Assembly: GCA_963707015.1 (NCBI GenBank)
Contig: CAVPOO010000025.1
Location: forward strand, 1-42,547
Direction: 5' to 3'
DNA length: 42,547 nt
Source: CAVPOO01 sp963707015
Lineage (GTDB): Bacteria > Pseudomonadota > Gammaproteobacteria > Thiohalobacterales > Thiohalobacteraceae
The notes below the pieces were generated by a model. That model made no database searches, was not told where the DNA came from, and saw only the letters and a list, made by a program, of their open reading frames with translations. This document shows positions 9,611 to 17,646 of the stretch, piece by piece; positions within the stretch are counted from its first letter, which is position 1; the number at the start of each line of letters is the position of its first letter. The translations under genes and the position numbers were made by a program.

Positions 9611-10662
9611 GTCCCGATCTCGTATCCCTCCCAGAAGGTTCCTGCGCTCAAGGCCTTGCTCGAACCGACCAGCTCCGTCCCGCCCTCACGCGCCATAATC
9701 TCGAAGACCTGCCGCGCCGCCTGGACGTCAGGTTCGCCAAAACAGGTCGGTATGCCCGCACGGTAGCCGTCGCGGAGCGCATGCAGCGTCGCCTCGTCCT
9801 CCACCCGCATCACGGACCGCAGCCGTTCCCACTCCGAATCGGATTCTGCCAGGCGGCGTTTGGCGGCATAGGACGCGCGCAGGAAGCCCTTGATGGCCTT
9901 GGGGTGTTGCGCCGCCCAGTCTGCACTGAAGACCCAGCCCAGCAGCGGCACCGGGCGATCCACGCCCAGGGCCGGCAGAATGTCGGCGACACTCAGCAGC
10001 GGCTGCCAGCCGGCCACTTTGAGGCGCGCCCCGTAATGCCAGAAGTTCAACACGGCCGGCAGGTCGCCATCCAGCGCCAGCTGATTGAGAAACGGCGGCG
10101 CCGCAAACACCGGCTCGACCAGATCGGTCAGCGCTTCACCCAGCGTCTGACGCGCGTAGACCTGCAACAGCAACCAGCTCTTGTCCACCGGCCCACCGGC
10201 AACGCCGACGCGCTTGCCGCGCAGATCCGCCAGCTTCTTCACACCCGAATCGGGGGCCACCATGAGCGATCCGACGGCCAGCGAGTAGGGGACGAAGGTA
10301 TAGTCGTGACCCGCCGCCCGCTGTCGGGACACCCAGATCCAGTCGTTCACAATAACGTCCACGGCGCCACCCTGGAGTGCCACATTGACGGCATTGGTCG
10401 ATGCCAGCGGCCGCACTTGCAGCTCGGTACCCTCGCGCTGCGCAAGACCCTCACTGCGGACCACATCCATCTCCCAGTTCACGGTGCCGAATTTCAGCAG
10501 ACCGACGCGCACCGGCTCCCCGGCGCCCAGCGCCGCAAGCGGGAACAGCAACAGCCCGCAACACAGCTGCACAAGAACACGGGGACGCCGCCTCGGCGCC
10601 TGTGGCAGCGGCCGGTTAGCGCGACCCGGGCCAGCTAACCTGATACGGCTCTCAAACAACAT
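9598..10662 (-). CDS. NitT/TauT-type ABC substrate-binding protein (NMT1-like)
   Basis: 354 residues from the ATG at 10662, which has a strong AGGGAGGG ribosome site; upstream in-frame codons are not needed. A signal peptide with a hydrophobic core LVQLCCGLLLFPLAALGAG follows an Arg-rich n-region (cleavage near residue 47). The mature domain is of the NMT1/SsuA type: PVRVGLLKFGTVNWEMDVV, STNAVNVALQGGAVDVIVND, and LADLRGKRVGVAGGPVDKSW. It opens the long leftward operon that continues into the PedABC-like genes, so its ligand may be connected with the PQQ dehydrogenase (metal chelate, substrate or cofactor); this is inference. Confidence 0.9.
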   Translation of the reverse strand: MLFESRIRLAGPGRANRPLPQAPRRRPRVLVQLCCGLLLFPLAALGAGEPVRVGLLKFGTVNWEMDVVRSEGLAQREGTELQVRPLASTNAVNVALQGGAVDVIVNDWIWVSRQRAAGHDYTFVPYSLAVGSLMVAPDSGVKKLADLRGKRVGVAGGPVDKSWLLLQVYARQTLGEALTDLVEPVFAAPPFLNQLALDGDLPAVLNFWHYGARLKVAGWQPLLSVADILPALGVDRPVPLLGWVFSADWAAQHPKAIKGFLRASYAAKRRLAESDSEWERLRSVMRVEDEATLHALRDGYRAGIPTCFGEPDVQAARQVFEIMAREGGTELVGSSKALSAGTFWEGYEIGTCPQ

Positions 10663-11089
10663 CGAAAATCCCTCCCTTGGCAGCCCGTGCGGGCGCTCAT
10701 TCGTGGGGTGATACCGAGGCGTAAGCGCTTCCAATTAAAACACAATTCAAGTGTAGCAGGCATTAATCGGGGCTCCGGTCGGGCGGCCGAACCCGTGGCA
10801 CCGCGCAAATCCCGCACCCGGAACAGGGAACAGCCCGCCGGGCAGGGAGTTGCGTCGTATCGGGCTCGAAACTGCCGCGGGGACGCGGCTTGTCACCTGG
10901 ACAACTGGGCAGAAAACCGCGTTCAGGGCGCTTTCACTGCACGGGCGGTCTGGAATCACACGGGCACCGCTGCGGCGATTGCACTGACAGACCTGCCCGG
11001 CTTGCCCCGAGGGATGCCGGCAGTCACGCAGCCCGTATCCGGTTGCGGCCCCATATCGCGGCTGCACCCGCGCTTGGTGTGACGCCGCG

Positions 11090-11120
11090 TTTGTCCATAC
11101 GGCGATCAGTTTGTCTATAC
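11090..11120 (+). promoter_or_regulatory. Direct repeat upstream of the AOR operon
   Basis: TTTGTCCATAC (11090-11100) and TTTGTCTATAC (11110-11120) are spaced exactly 20 bases start to start, two helical turns, about 90-120 bases before the aorA start. TATACT at 11116-11121 could be a -10 box. This looks like a tandem activator or repressor site. The rest of the 548-base interval 10663-11210 between the divergent operons is GC-rich; it must hold both promoters, but I see no gene or recognisable riboswitch in it. Confidence 0.4.
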
Positions 11121-11210
11121 TGTCATAAATATCACTCAGGGGGCGCGGCTCTGTTGCGACGGGGGCCGGCTTTGGATTCACGGATACCTCAAGATCCAGG
11201 AGTACGCCGA

Positions 11211-11732
11211 ATGTTGAGAGCACTCAATCTCGAACCCCAGAAATGTACCGGCTGTCTGCAGTGTGAACTTGCCTGCTCCTACGAAAACGAAGGCGTTTTC
11301 AATCCTGCCAGATCCAGGATCAAGGTGTTCACCTTCCACGATGAAGGACGCTTCGCCCCCTACACCTGCACCCAGTGTGAGGAAGCCTGGTGTCTGCATG
11401 CCTGTCCGGTCGAGGCCATCGTTGTCAACGCGGCGACCGGCGCGAAAGAAGTCCTCGAGGAGGTCTGCGTGGGCTGCAAGGTCTGCACCATCGCCTGCCC
11501 GTTCGGAACGGTGAACTACAATCAGGATTCAGGCAAGGTGATCAAGTGTGATCTGTGCGGCGGCGATCCGTGGTGCGCCAAAGCCTGCCCCACCGGCGCC
11601 ATCACCTATGTCGACCTCGACCATACCGGACTGGAGCGGATGCGCGCCTGGGCGCAGCAGAGCCCCGCGGGGCCGGCGAGCTACAACGAGCCACGTCCGC
11701 GAACGCCCGCGGACTTCAGCCGGCAGCACTGA
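11211..11732 (+). CDS. aorA: AorA-type four-cluster ferredoxin subunit of aldehyde oxidoreductase
   Basis: 173 residues with four cysteine motifs for [4Fe-4S] clusters: CTGCLQCELAC (residues 12-22), CTQCEEAWCLHAC, CVGCKVCTIAC and CDLCGGDPWCAKAC. It is the electron-transfer polyferredoxin of the AOR complex, matching the AorA subunit of the Aromatoleum-type enzyme in size and arrangement. The ATG at 11211 is preceded by AGGAG; the open frame runs further upstream but the conserved protein begins here. The tungstopterin gene follows after 18 bases and the FAD subunit after that, so electrons likely pass between the active site, this subunit and the flavin. Confidence 0.9.
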   Translation: MLRALNLEPQKCTGCLQCELACSYENEGVFNPARSRIKVFTFHDEGRFAPYTCTQCEEAWCLHACPVEAIVVNAATGAKEVLEEVCVGCKVCTIACPFGTVNYNQDSGKVIKCDLCGGDPWCAKACPTGAITYVDLDHTGLERMRAWAQQSPAGPASYNEPRPRTPADFSRQH

Positions 11733-11750
11733 TCACGGGAGGATTGTCAC

Positions 11751-13601
11751 ATGGCCTGGACACAAAACGTACTGCGCGTGAATCTGACCACCGGCGAGAC
11801 GGCCAGAGAAGCGTTGAACATGCAGTGGGCGGATATCTATCTCGGACAACGCGGTCTGGCGAGCAAATATCTCAGCGAAGAAATCGACCCGGCGGTGGAC
11901 CCGTTGTCGCCGGCTAACAAGCTGATCATGGTCACCGGGCCACTGACCGGGACCATGGCGTCTACCGGGGGCCGCTATTCCGTGGTTACCAAGGGCCCGT
12001 TGACCGGCGCCATAGCCTGTTCCAATTCGGGCGGCTTCATTGGCGCCGAAATCAAAATGGCCGGCTGGGACATGATTATCTTCGAAGGCAAGGCAGCCAC
12101 GCCGGTCTACCTCTATCTGGAGAACGAGAAGGCCGAATTGCTGCCGGCCGATGATCTGTGGGGCAAGTCAGTCTGGGAGACCGACGAGCGCCTGCACACC
12201 AAACATCAGGATCCCCTCATCCGGATCGCCTGCATCGGACGCGCCGCCGAACAGGGGAATCTTTATGCAGGCATCATCAACGATCTGCACCGGGCGGCGG
12301 GCCGCTCCGGTGTCGGCACCGTGATGGCGTCCAAGAACCTCAAGGCGCTGGTATGCCGCGGCACGCGGGGCGTGGGCAACATCAAGGATCCGCTGCGCTT
12401 CCTGCAGGCGGCCGAACAGGCCAAACAGGTGCTGGCCGAACATGCCGTCACCGGCCAGGGCCTGCCCCGCTACGGCACCCAGGTGCTGATGAATGTGATC
12501 AACGAAGTGGGTGCCATGCCGACCCGCAACATGCGTGAAGTCCAGTTCGAAGGCGCGCACAAGATCTCGGGCGAAGCCATGCACGAGCCGCGCACGACAG
12601 ATGGCCAGCCAAACCTGACAACCAACGCCGCCTGCTTCGGTTGCACCATTGCCTGCGGACGCATATCCACCCTCGACAAGGGGCACTTCACGGTCCAGAA
12701 CAAACCCGAATACTGGGGCGCTTCCGGGGGTCTGGAATACGAAGCCGCCTGGGCGCTGGGCTCCGACACCGGCGTCGACGATCTCGACGCCCTGACCTAT
12801 GCGAATTTCCTCTGCAATGAGGACGGCTTCGACCCCATCTCCTTCGGCTCGACCCTGGCCGCGGCCATGGAGCTGTACGAAACGGGCGTGATCACCCAGG
12901 CGGATACCGGTGGAATCGAGCTCAAATTCGGCTCTGCAGAAGCTCTGACCAAGGCAGCCGAGCTCACCGCCAGGGGCGAGGGTTTCGGAAAGATACTGGG
13001 TCTGGGCTCCAAGCGCCTGTGCGAGAAGTACGGTCACCCGGAGCTCTCCATGACGGTAAAGGGCCAGGAGTTTCCCGCCTATGACCCGCGCGGCATCCAG
13101 GGGATGGGCCTGGCCTATGCGACATCCAATCGCGGCGCCTGTCACTTGCGCGGTTACACGGTGTCCTCAGAGATTCTGGGTATACCCGAAAAAACCGATC
13201 CGCTCGCCACCGAGGGCAAAGCGGAGCTGGTCAAGGCATTCCAGGACGCCACCGCGGCGGTCGATTCCAGCGGTTTGTGCGTGTTCACCACCTTCGGCTG
13301 GACCCTGGACGACATCGCGCCGCAGCTGGATGCGGCGTGCGTGGGAGACTGGTCGGTCGAGAAACTGCTCGAGGTCGGGGAACGGGTCTGGAACCTGGAG
13401 CGCGATTTCAATCTCAAGGCGGGGCTGACCGGCAAGGACGACACCCTGCCCAGGCGGCTGCGCAAGGATGCCGCCAAGACCGGCCCCGCCAAAGGCATGG
13501 TCAATGAGCTGGACAAGATGCTGCCGCGCTATTACGAGATACGGGGCTGGACACCAGACGGCGAGCTCACGGCGGAAACGCGCGCGCGGCTGAGTCTGTA
13601 A
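11751..13601 (+). CDS. aorB: Aldehyde:ferredoxin oxidoreductase, tungstopterin subunit (AorB)
   Basis: 616 residues, the usual AOR size. It oxidises aldehydes to carboxylic acids at a bis-pterin tungsten (less often molybdenum) centre. Visible are the N-terminal beta-rich cofactor domain (GGRYSVVTKGPLTGAIACSN, about 78-97; then GAEIKMAGWDMIIFEGKA), the [4Fe-4S] ligands CxxCxxxC as Cys295, Cys298 and Cys302 in ACFGCTIAC, and the fourth ligand Cys510 in SSGLCVFTTFG. The ribosome site GGAGG precedes the ATG. Subfamily assignment to the AorABC type rests mainly on the neighbours. Such enzymes are typical of anaerobes or facultative anaerobes; the in vivo substrate here is unknown. Confidence 0.95.
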   Translation: MAWTQNVLRVNLTTGETAREALNMQWADIYLGQRGLASKYLSEEIDPAVDPLSPANKLIMVTGPLTGTMASTGGRYSVVTKGPLTGAIACSNSGGFIGAEIKMAGWDMIIFEGKAATPVYLYLENEKAELLPADDLWGKSVWETDERLHTKHQDPLIRIACIGRAAEQGNLYAGIINDLHRAAGRSGVGTVMASKNLKALVCRGTRGVGNIKDPLRFLQAAEQAKQVLAEHAVTGQGLPRYGTQVLMNVINEVGAMPTRNMREVQFEGAHKISGEAMHEPRTTDGQPNLTTNAACFGCTIACGRISTLDKGHFTVQNKPEYWGASGGLEYEAAWALGSDTGVDDLDALTYANFLCNEDGFDPISFGSTLAAAMELYETGVITQADTGGIELKFGSAEALTKAAELTARGEGFGKILGLGSKRLCEKYGHPELSMTVKGQEFPAYDPRGIQGMGLAYATSNRGACHLRGYTVSSEILGIPEKTDPLATEGKAELVKAFQDATAAVDSSGLCVFTTFGWTLDDIAPQLDAACVGDWSVEKLLEVGERVWNLERDFNLKAGLTGKDDTLPRRLRKDAAKTGPAKGMVNELDKMLPRYYEIRGWTPDGELTAETRARLSL

Positions 13602-13649
13602 ACGCGATACCGGTAGCGGGTACCGGTTGGGAAATCCGGAGGACAGTAC

Positions 13650-14918
13650 ATGCGTCATGTCATTATCGGTGCAGGTCCAGCAGGTGTCGTCGCCGCGGAG
13701 ACCTTGCGCAAGCTTGATCCGGACTGTCAGATCACGCTGGTTGGCGACGAACCCGAGCCGCCCTATTCCCGTATGGCGATTCCCTATTACCTGGTTGACC
13801 ATATCGATGAACAGGGCACCTATTTGCGCAAGACCCGGGACCATTTCGAGAAGCGCGCAATCGAACAGGTCCAGGACCGGGTGACCCGGGTTCGGACCGA
13901 CAGCCAATCGATTTCACTGGCAAGTGGCGCGGAGCTGAGCTATGACAAGTTACTGATCGCCACCGGCTCAAACCCCATCACGCCCCCCATACCCGGCATC
14001 GCGTCTCAGGGGGTTCACGCCTGCTGGACGCTGGAAGACGCAAGAAACATCATCCGGCTCGCCAGCCCCGGTGCGCGGGTGGTGCTGATCGGGGCCGGCT
14101 TCATCGGCAGCATCATCCTGGAGGCACTCGCCAGGCGCGGCACCGATCTCACCGTGGTCGAAGTGGAAAACCGGATGGTGCCGCGCATGATGAACGACGT
14201 CTCGGGTAACCTCATCCGCAGCTGGTGCGAAGGCAAGGGCCTGCAAATCCTCACCTCGACGCGGGTCGAAGCCATTGAACCCGGCACGGGCGATCAGGGC
14301 CTGTCAGTAAAGCTCGATAACGGCAGCTCACTGGATGCCGGACTGGTCATTTCCGCGACCGGCGTGCGCGCAAACATCGGATTTCTGGAAGGCTCGGGTA
14401 TCCGGGTGGATGCTGGCGTGCAGGTGAACAATCAGCTGCAGACCAGCGACGCGAATGTCTATGCCGCGGGGGATGTCGCGCAGGGCCTGGACTTTTCGAC
14501 GGGAGAATATTCCGTCCAGGCCATCCAGCCGACGGCGGTTGAGCACGGACGCATTGCGGCCAGCAACATGGCCGGCCACGTGCAGCTGCACCGCGGCACG
14601 ATCAACATGAACGTGCTCGACACCATGGGACTGATTTCCAGTTCCTTCGGTTCGTGGATGGGTGTCGCTGGCGGCGACTCGGCGGAGCTGCATGATGCCG
14701 AACGCTTCCGCTACCTGAATCTGCAGTTTCAGGACGACCGTCTGGTCGGTGCGAGCAGCCTCGGGCTCACTGACCACATCGGCGTCATCCGGGGCCTGAT
14801 ACAGACCCGCACCCCGTTGAAAGACTGGAAGCGCAAGCTGATGAAGGACCCGACGCGACTCATGGAGGCCTACCTCGCAAACACCCAGGCGGTTGGCTAC
14901 AACGCACAGGTATTATGA
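13650..14918 (+). CDS. aorC: AorC-type FAD/NAD(P)-dependent oxidoreductase subunit
   Basis: 422 residues of the two-dinucleotide-binding-domain flavoprotein family. FAD site GAGPAGVVAAETL begins at residue 7, the NAD(H) site GAGFIGSIILEAL at about 147, and the second FAD motif with VYAAGDVAQG at about 270. A C-terminal domain of about 120 residues completes it. GGAGG stands before the ATG. As the third gene of the cluster it fits AorC, which lets this AOR type exchange electrons with NAD+ in addition to low-potential carriers. It overlaps the MoaD-like gene by ATGA. Confidence 0.92.
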   Translation: MRHVIIGAGPAGVVAAETLRKLDPDCQITLVGDEPEPPYSRMAIPYYLVDHIDEQGTYLRKTRDHFEKRAIEQVQDRVTRVRTDSQSISLASGAELSYDKLLIATGSNPITPPIPGIASQGVHACWTLEDARNIIRLASPGARVVLIGAGFIGSIILEALARRGTDLTVVEVENRMVPRMMNDVSGNLIRSWCEGKGLQILTSTRVEAIEPGTGDQGLSVKLDNGSSLDAGLVISATGVRANIGFLEGSGIRVDAGVQVNNQLQTSDANVYAAGDVAQGLDFSTGEYSVQAIQPTAVEHGRIAASNMAGHVQLHRGTINMNVLDTMGLISSSFGSWMGVAGGDSAELHDAERFRYLNLQFQDDRLVGASSLGLTDHIGVIRGLIQTRTPLKDWKRKLMKDPTRLMEAYLANTQAVGYNAQVL

Positions 14919-15166
14919 AGATTGTTGTGAAGTTGTTCGCCAACCTCAGTGATCTGCTGCCGGCTGATGCCCAGGGCAACAGCATGGAGGTCGAGGTGCC
15001 CGATGACGCCACCGCCAACCAGATCATCGAACGGCTGCGCCTGCCGCCGAAAATGGTGCATCTGGTGTTGCAGAACGGCCTGTTCCTGGAACCGCAGGAA
15101 CGTGACCTGCCGGTGATCAGGGAAGGCGACGCCATTGCCTTCTGGCCACCCATCGCCGGGGGGTAA
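14915..15166 (+). CDS. MoaD/ThiS-family sulfur carrier (AorD-like)
   Basis: 83 residues with a beta-grasp fold pattern (MKIVVKLFANLSDLLPAD at the start, DAIAFWPPIAGG at the end). The terminal Gly-Gly is the site that is thiocarboxylated for dithiolene sulfur transfer to molybdopterin. Location within the AOR operon, overlapping the flavin subunit stop, implies a dedicated role in making the tungsten pterin cofactor, as proposed for the corresponding gene in other AOR clusters. Confidence 0.9.
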   Translation: MKIVVKLFANLSDLLPADAQGNSMEVEVPDDATANQIIERLRLPPKMVHLVLQNGLFLEPQERDLPVIREGDAIAFWPPIAGG

Positions 15167-15185
15167 GCGCGCAACGGACCTTGAC

Positions 15186-15515
15186 GTGACGGTTTCCCGG
15201 GAACCGGAACCCCGCAATCATCAGGCCGGCGACATCCACTTTCGCAAGGAGATGGCGCTTACGCCCAAAGAGTTCCTGCGTAGCCTTTCCAGGGCAATCG
15301 AGGGGCGCGATTTTCGTGTTGTGCAAGACGAGGTGATCATCCGCGAAACTGACCGCTGCATTTCTATCCGCCTGCGGGAGCAGGCTGAGCATCTGATTGG
15401 CGCATTGCGCCTGCCCAGGACGCGCGTGGAGTTCCGCTTTTCAGGCTATAGCAGGACCGAGGCCGACACGCTGATGACACACATTGACAGGCATTTCCAG
15501 CGGGGCGGTGGCTAG
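15186..15515 (+). CDS. Unknown small protein at the end of the AOR operon
   Basis: About 109 residues from a GTG at 15186; alternatives are a TTG at 15135 (GGAAGG upstream but overlapping the MoaD-like gene) and an ATG at 15252 with no room for its ribosome site. I do not recognise a family. The readable part, MALTPKEFLRSLSRAIEGRD through RDEVIIRETDRCISIRL-like strands to a RTEADTLMTHIDRHF helix, looks like a small alpha/beta domain without cysteines for a cluster. Its position right after the MoaD-like gene suggests a maturation or assembly role for the AOR. Start and function are uncertain. Confidence 0.65.
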   Translation: MTVSREPEPRNHQAGDIHFRKEMALTPKEFLRSLSRAIEGRDFRVVQDEVIIRETDRCISIRLREQAEHLIGALRLPRTRVEFRFSGYSRTEADTLMTHIDRHFQRGGG

Positions 15516-15725
15516 GCCAACGCCATTTGTGCAGACAGCCGCACAGGTCTCGCACCGGCTTTGATCGGCGGGCACCTTCCGATACTCCCTCGCCGCATGC
15601 GCGGCCGGATGCGCCCTGACAAGGGCTTGTTGTGCGTCCGGCGCCTGGTTTGCATTGCGACTCGACTCCGGATACTTTCTCACGAAGATATCGAATAGCG
15701 AGACAAGCGGCCGGGGGGGCCAACC

Positions 15726-17012
15726 ATGCAGATTTATCTGGGGCTGGGTTCGAACGTCGGGGACCGGCGCGAGAACCTGCGGCGCTCTATCGGGCTGCTG
15801 CAGGAAAAGGGCCTGCGCATCACACAGGTTTCGCCGCTGGTCGAGTCGCCGGCCCTGTTGCCGAAAGCCGCCCCGGCGGCATGGAACCTGCCTTTTCTCA
15901 ACCTGGTTATCGAATGCGAGGCCGAGTGCTCACCCCAACAGCTGCGCGCCTGGATCAGGGCGATTCAAGGCCGCCTCGGCCGGATCGATGCGTCTCACTG
16001 GTCACCGCGTCCCATCGATATCGACATTCTGCTGTGGGGTCGCGAGACGCTCGCTACCCCGGAGCTGACGATCCCCCACCCTCAGCTGCACAGGCGGAGC
16101 TTCGTGCTGACTCCCCTGCTCGCCCTGCAACCCCGCCTGACCGTCCCCGGTCTGGGTGCGAAAACCGTGCTTGAATGGTCGCGGGAATTGCCCCATCACA
16201 TCCCTCTCTGGATGGGCATTCTCAATATCACGCCGGACTCGTTCTCGGATGGCGGTCGCCACCTCGACTGGAGCACCATCGAACCCCACCTCGACGCGAT
16301 GGTGGACGCCGGGGTCCACATTATCGATGTCGGCGCTGAATCGACCCGCCCGGGCGCGACATCGATAGGTCCGGAACAGGAGTGGCTGCGCCTCGGTCCG
16401 ATCCTGGAGCGGCTCGTTGACAAGTACAGCGGGGCGCTCATGACACCCCTGCTGAGCGTGGATACCTATCACCCGGCAGTTGCCGCGCAGGCCCTGGATC
16501 TCGGTGTCGATATCATCAACGATGTCAGCGGACTGACATCGCCCGCGATGATCGACATGGCCAGGTCCAGTGGCAAGACATGGATCGCCATGCATCACCT
16601 CACCTTGCCGGTAGACCCCAAGGTCACATTGCCCCCGGATCGTGATCCCTGCGATGCCGTCGAAGGCTGGCTGCTCAAACAGATCGAGGTGTGGGACAAG
16701 GCGAATCTGGACCTTAACAGGGTGGTCTTCGATCCGGGCATCGGCTTCGGCAAAGACAGCCTGCAATCCCTGGAGCTGCTGCGCCATATCGGTCGCTTCA
16801 GACAACACGGCTTGCGCGTGCTGGTCGGCCACTCGCGCAAATCCTTCATGAAGAATTTTTCCGGTCGCGACGAGCAGGACAAGGATCTCGCAACGATCGG
16901 CGCCTCCCTGAAACTCTGTGAACAGGGCGTCGACATCATCCGGGTCCATAATGTCCCCGCGCATCTGTCCGCCTACCGCGGCTGGTCCCACCTGATCGCC
17001 GAGCAGGCCTGA
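15726..17012 (+). CDS. folKP: Fused FolK-FolP: HPPK and dihydropteroate synthase
   Basis: 428 residues joining two folate enzymes. Residues 1 to about 160 are hydroxymethyl-dihydropterin pyrophosphokinase: IYLGLGSNVGDRRENL at the start, SPRPIDIDILLWG (about 94-106) with the two metal-binding Asp, and HPQLHRRSFVLTPLLAL. Residues about 160-428 are dihydropteroate synthase: MGILNITPDSFSDGG, IIDVGAESTRPGA, DIINDVSG, GIGFGKD and GHSRKSF, ending in IIRVHNV. The MHHLTLP segment is where MHMQGxP is usual. In most gammaproteobacteria folK and folP are separate and in other neighbourhoods; here the fusion follows the AOR operon after 210 bases. Role in folate or in pterin supply for H4MPT cannot be separated by sequence. 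Confidence 0.92.
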   Translation: MQIYLGLGSNVGDRRENLRRSIGLLQEKGLRITQVSPLVESPALLPKAAPAAWNLPFLNLVIECEAECSPQQLRAWIRAIQGRLGRIDASHWSPRPIDIDILLWGRETLATPELTIPHPQLHRRSFVLTPLLALQPRLTVPGLGAKTVLEWSRELPHHIPLWMGILNITPDSFSDGGRHLDWSTIEPHLDAMVDAGVHIIDVGAESTRPGATSIGPEQEWLRLGPILERLVDKYSGALMTPLLSVDTYHPAVAAQALDLGVDIINDVSGLTSPAMIDMARSSGKTWIAMHHLTLPVDPKVTLPPDRDPCDAVEGWLLKQIEVWDKANLDLNRVVFDPGIGFGKDSLQSLELLRHIGRFRQHGLRVLVGHSRKSFMKNFSGRDEQDKDLATIGASLKLCEQGVDIIRVHNVPAHLSAYRGWSHLIAEQA

Positions 17013-17023
17013 CAGGCGGCTAC

Positions 17024-17394
17024 TACGCTTTCAACCGGATAAAGACGGATGCGGACAAATCAGGCTGAGTGCCAGTATTCTGTAATTAGCCACGGAATCC
17101 ACGGAAAAACAAGAAAACAATTCTAAGGAACGTCTGATTAAGTCATTTGCCGTCATTCCGGCGCATGCAGGAATCCACTTACACGTTGACTTCCAGGCAC
17201 TGGATTCCGGGTCTCCGCTACGCTGCGCCCGGAATGACAACTTAATCAGAGGTTCCCTAATAATGAAGAATGTTATAGCCACGGAATCCACGGAAGGACA
17301 TGGAAAACAATTCTACTGGGTGTTGTTTCTTTCCGTGTTTTTCCGTGGATTCCGTGGCCATACTATCCTTCATCATCAGATTGAAAAAGCACTA
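17024..17394. repeat. Repeat A copy 3, composite, with nested C2
   Basis: Left end TA at 17024-17025 with CGCTTTCAACCGGATAAAGA then GACGGATGCGGACAAATCAG, the long-type A terminus; right end CATCATCAGATTGAAAAAGC to TA at 17393-17394, the short-type terminus. Between them lie a first arm (GCCACGGAATCCACGG at about 17090-17105), repeat C2, a second arm of the same sense (about 17278-17293) and the closing arm CCGTGGATTCCGTGGC (about 17344-17359). The extra arm means two A copies recombined or inserted side by side. Together with B1 it fills 17013-17646; no gene seen. Confidence 0.8.
17124..17259. repeat. Repeat C copy 2, nested in A3
   Basis: 136 bases bounded by TA at 17124-17125 and 17258-17259. 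Ends AGGAACGTCTGATTAAGTC and GACAACTTAATCAGAGGTTCC are inverted repeats of each other; inside are GTCATTCCGGCGCATGCAGG and CGCCCGGAATGACA arms. It is about 85-90 percent like C1 by eye. The left target context (ACAATTC-TA) matches the A loop that reads ACAATTCTACTGGG about 190 bases to the right. Confidence 0.85.
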
Positions 17395-17638
17395 GCCCGC
17401 ATTTCTCACCGGGATCCCGGATGCTGGCGCAGGGCTCGTGTGTCCGGACGCCGCGCTGGAGGGAAAGTGGTAGCCGTAGCTACCACTTGAGTGAAGCGCA
17501 AGTCCGGGCGCGCGAGAACTAGCCAGGGCCGGGATAGGCATTGCCTGATTACACGCTGTCTTTTTCCTGATCCGCACTCTGTTCTTTACCTCAGTGCATT
17601 ATGTGACTCTATCGCCGCCCGGTGAGAAATGCGGGCTA
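17393..17638. repeat. Repeat B copy 1 (246 bases, expanded)
   Basis: Perfect terminal inverted repeat GCCCGCATTTCTCACCGGG / CCCGGTGAGAAATGCGGGC flanked by TA on each side, in CTAG context at both ends. Its left TA is shared with the right end of A3. Compared with B2 and B3 (about 126 bases) it has about 120 extra internal bases at the left, including the perfect hairpin AAGTGGTAGC-CGTA-GCTACCACTT at about 17466-17489. The right end is nine bases from the stop of the leftward SHOCT gene. Confidence 0.88.
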
Positions 17639-17646
17639 GCAGGCTG

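Noticed and set aside
10663..11210. Molybdenum/tungsten cofactor riboswitch before the AOR operon
   Set aside because: The interval is long and GC-rich with hairpins, but I could not fit the conserved Moco-motif elements by eye; a covariance-model search would decide.
15650..15678. Sigma-70 promoter before folKP (TTGCAT, 17 bases, TACTTT)
   Set aside because: Only about half of the consensus positions match; not better than chance in this sequence.
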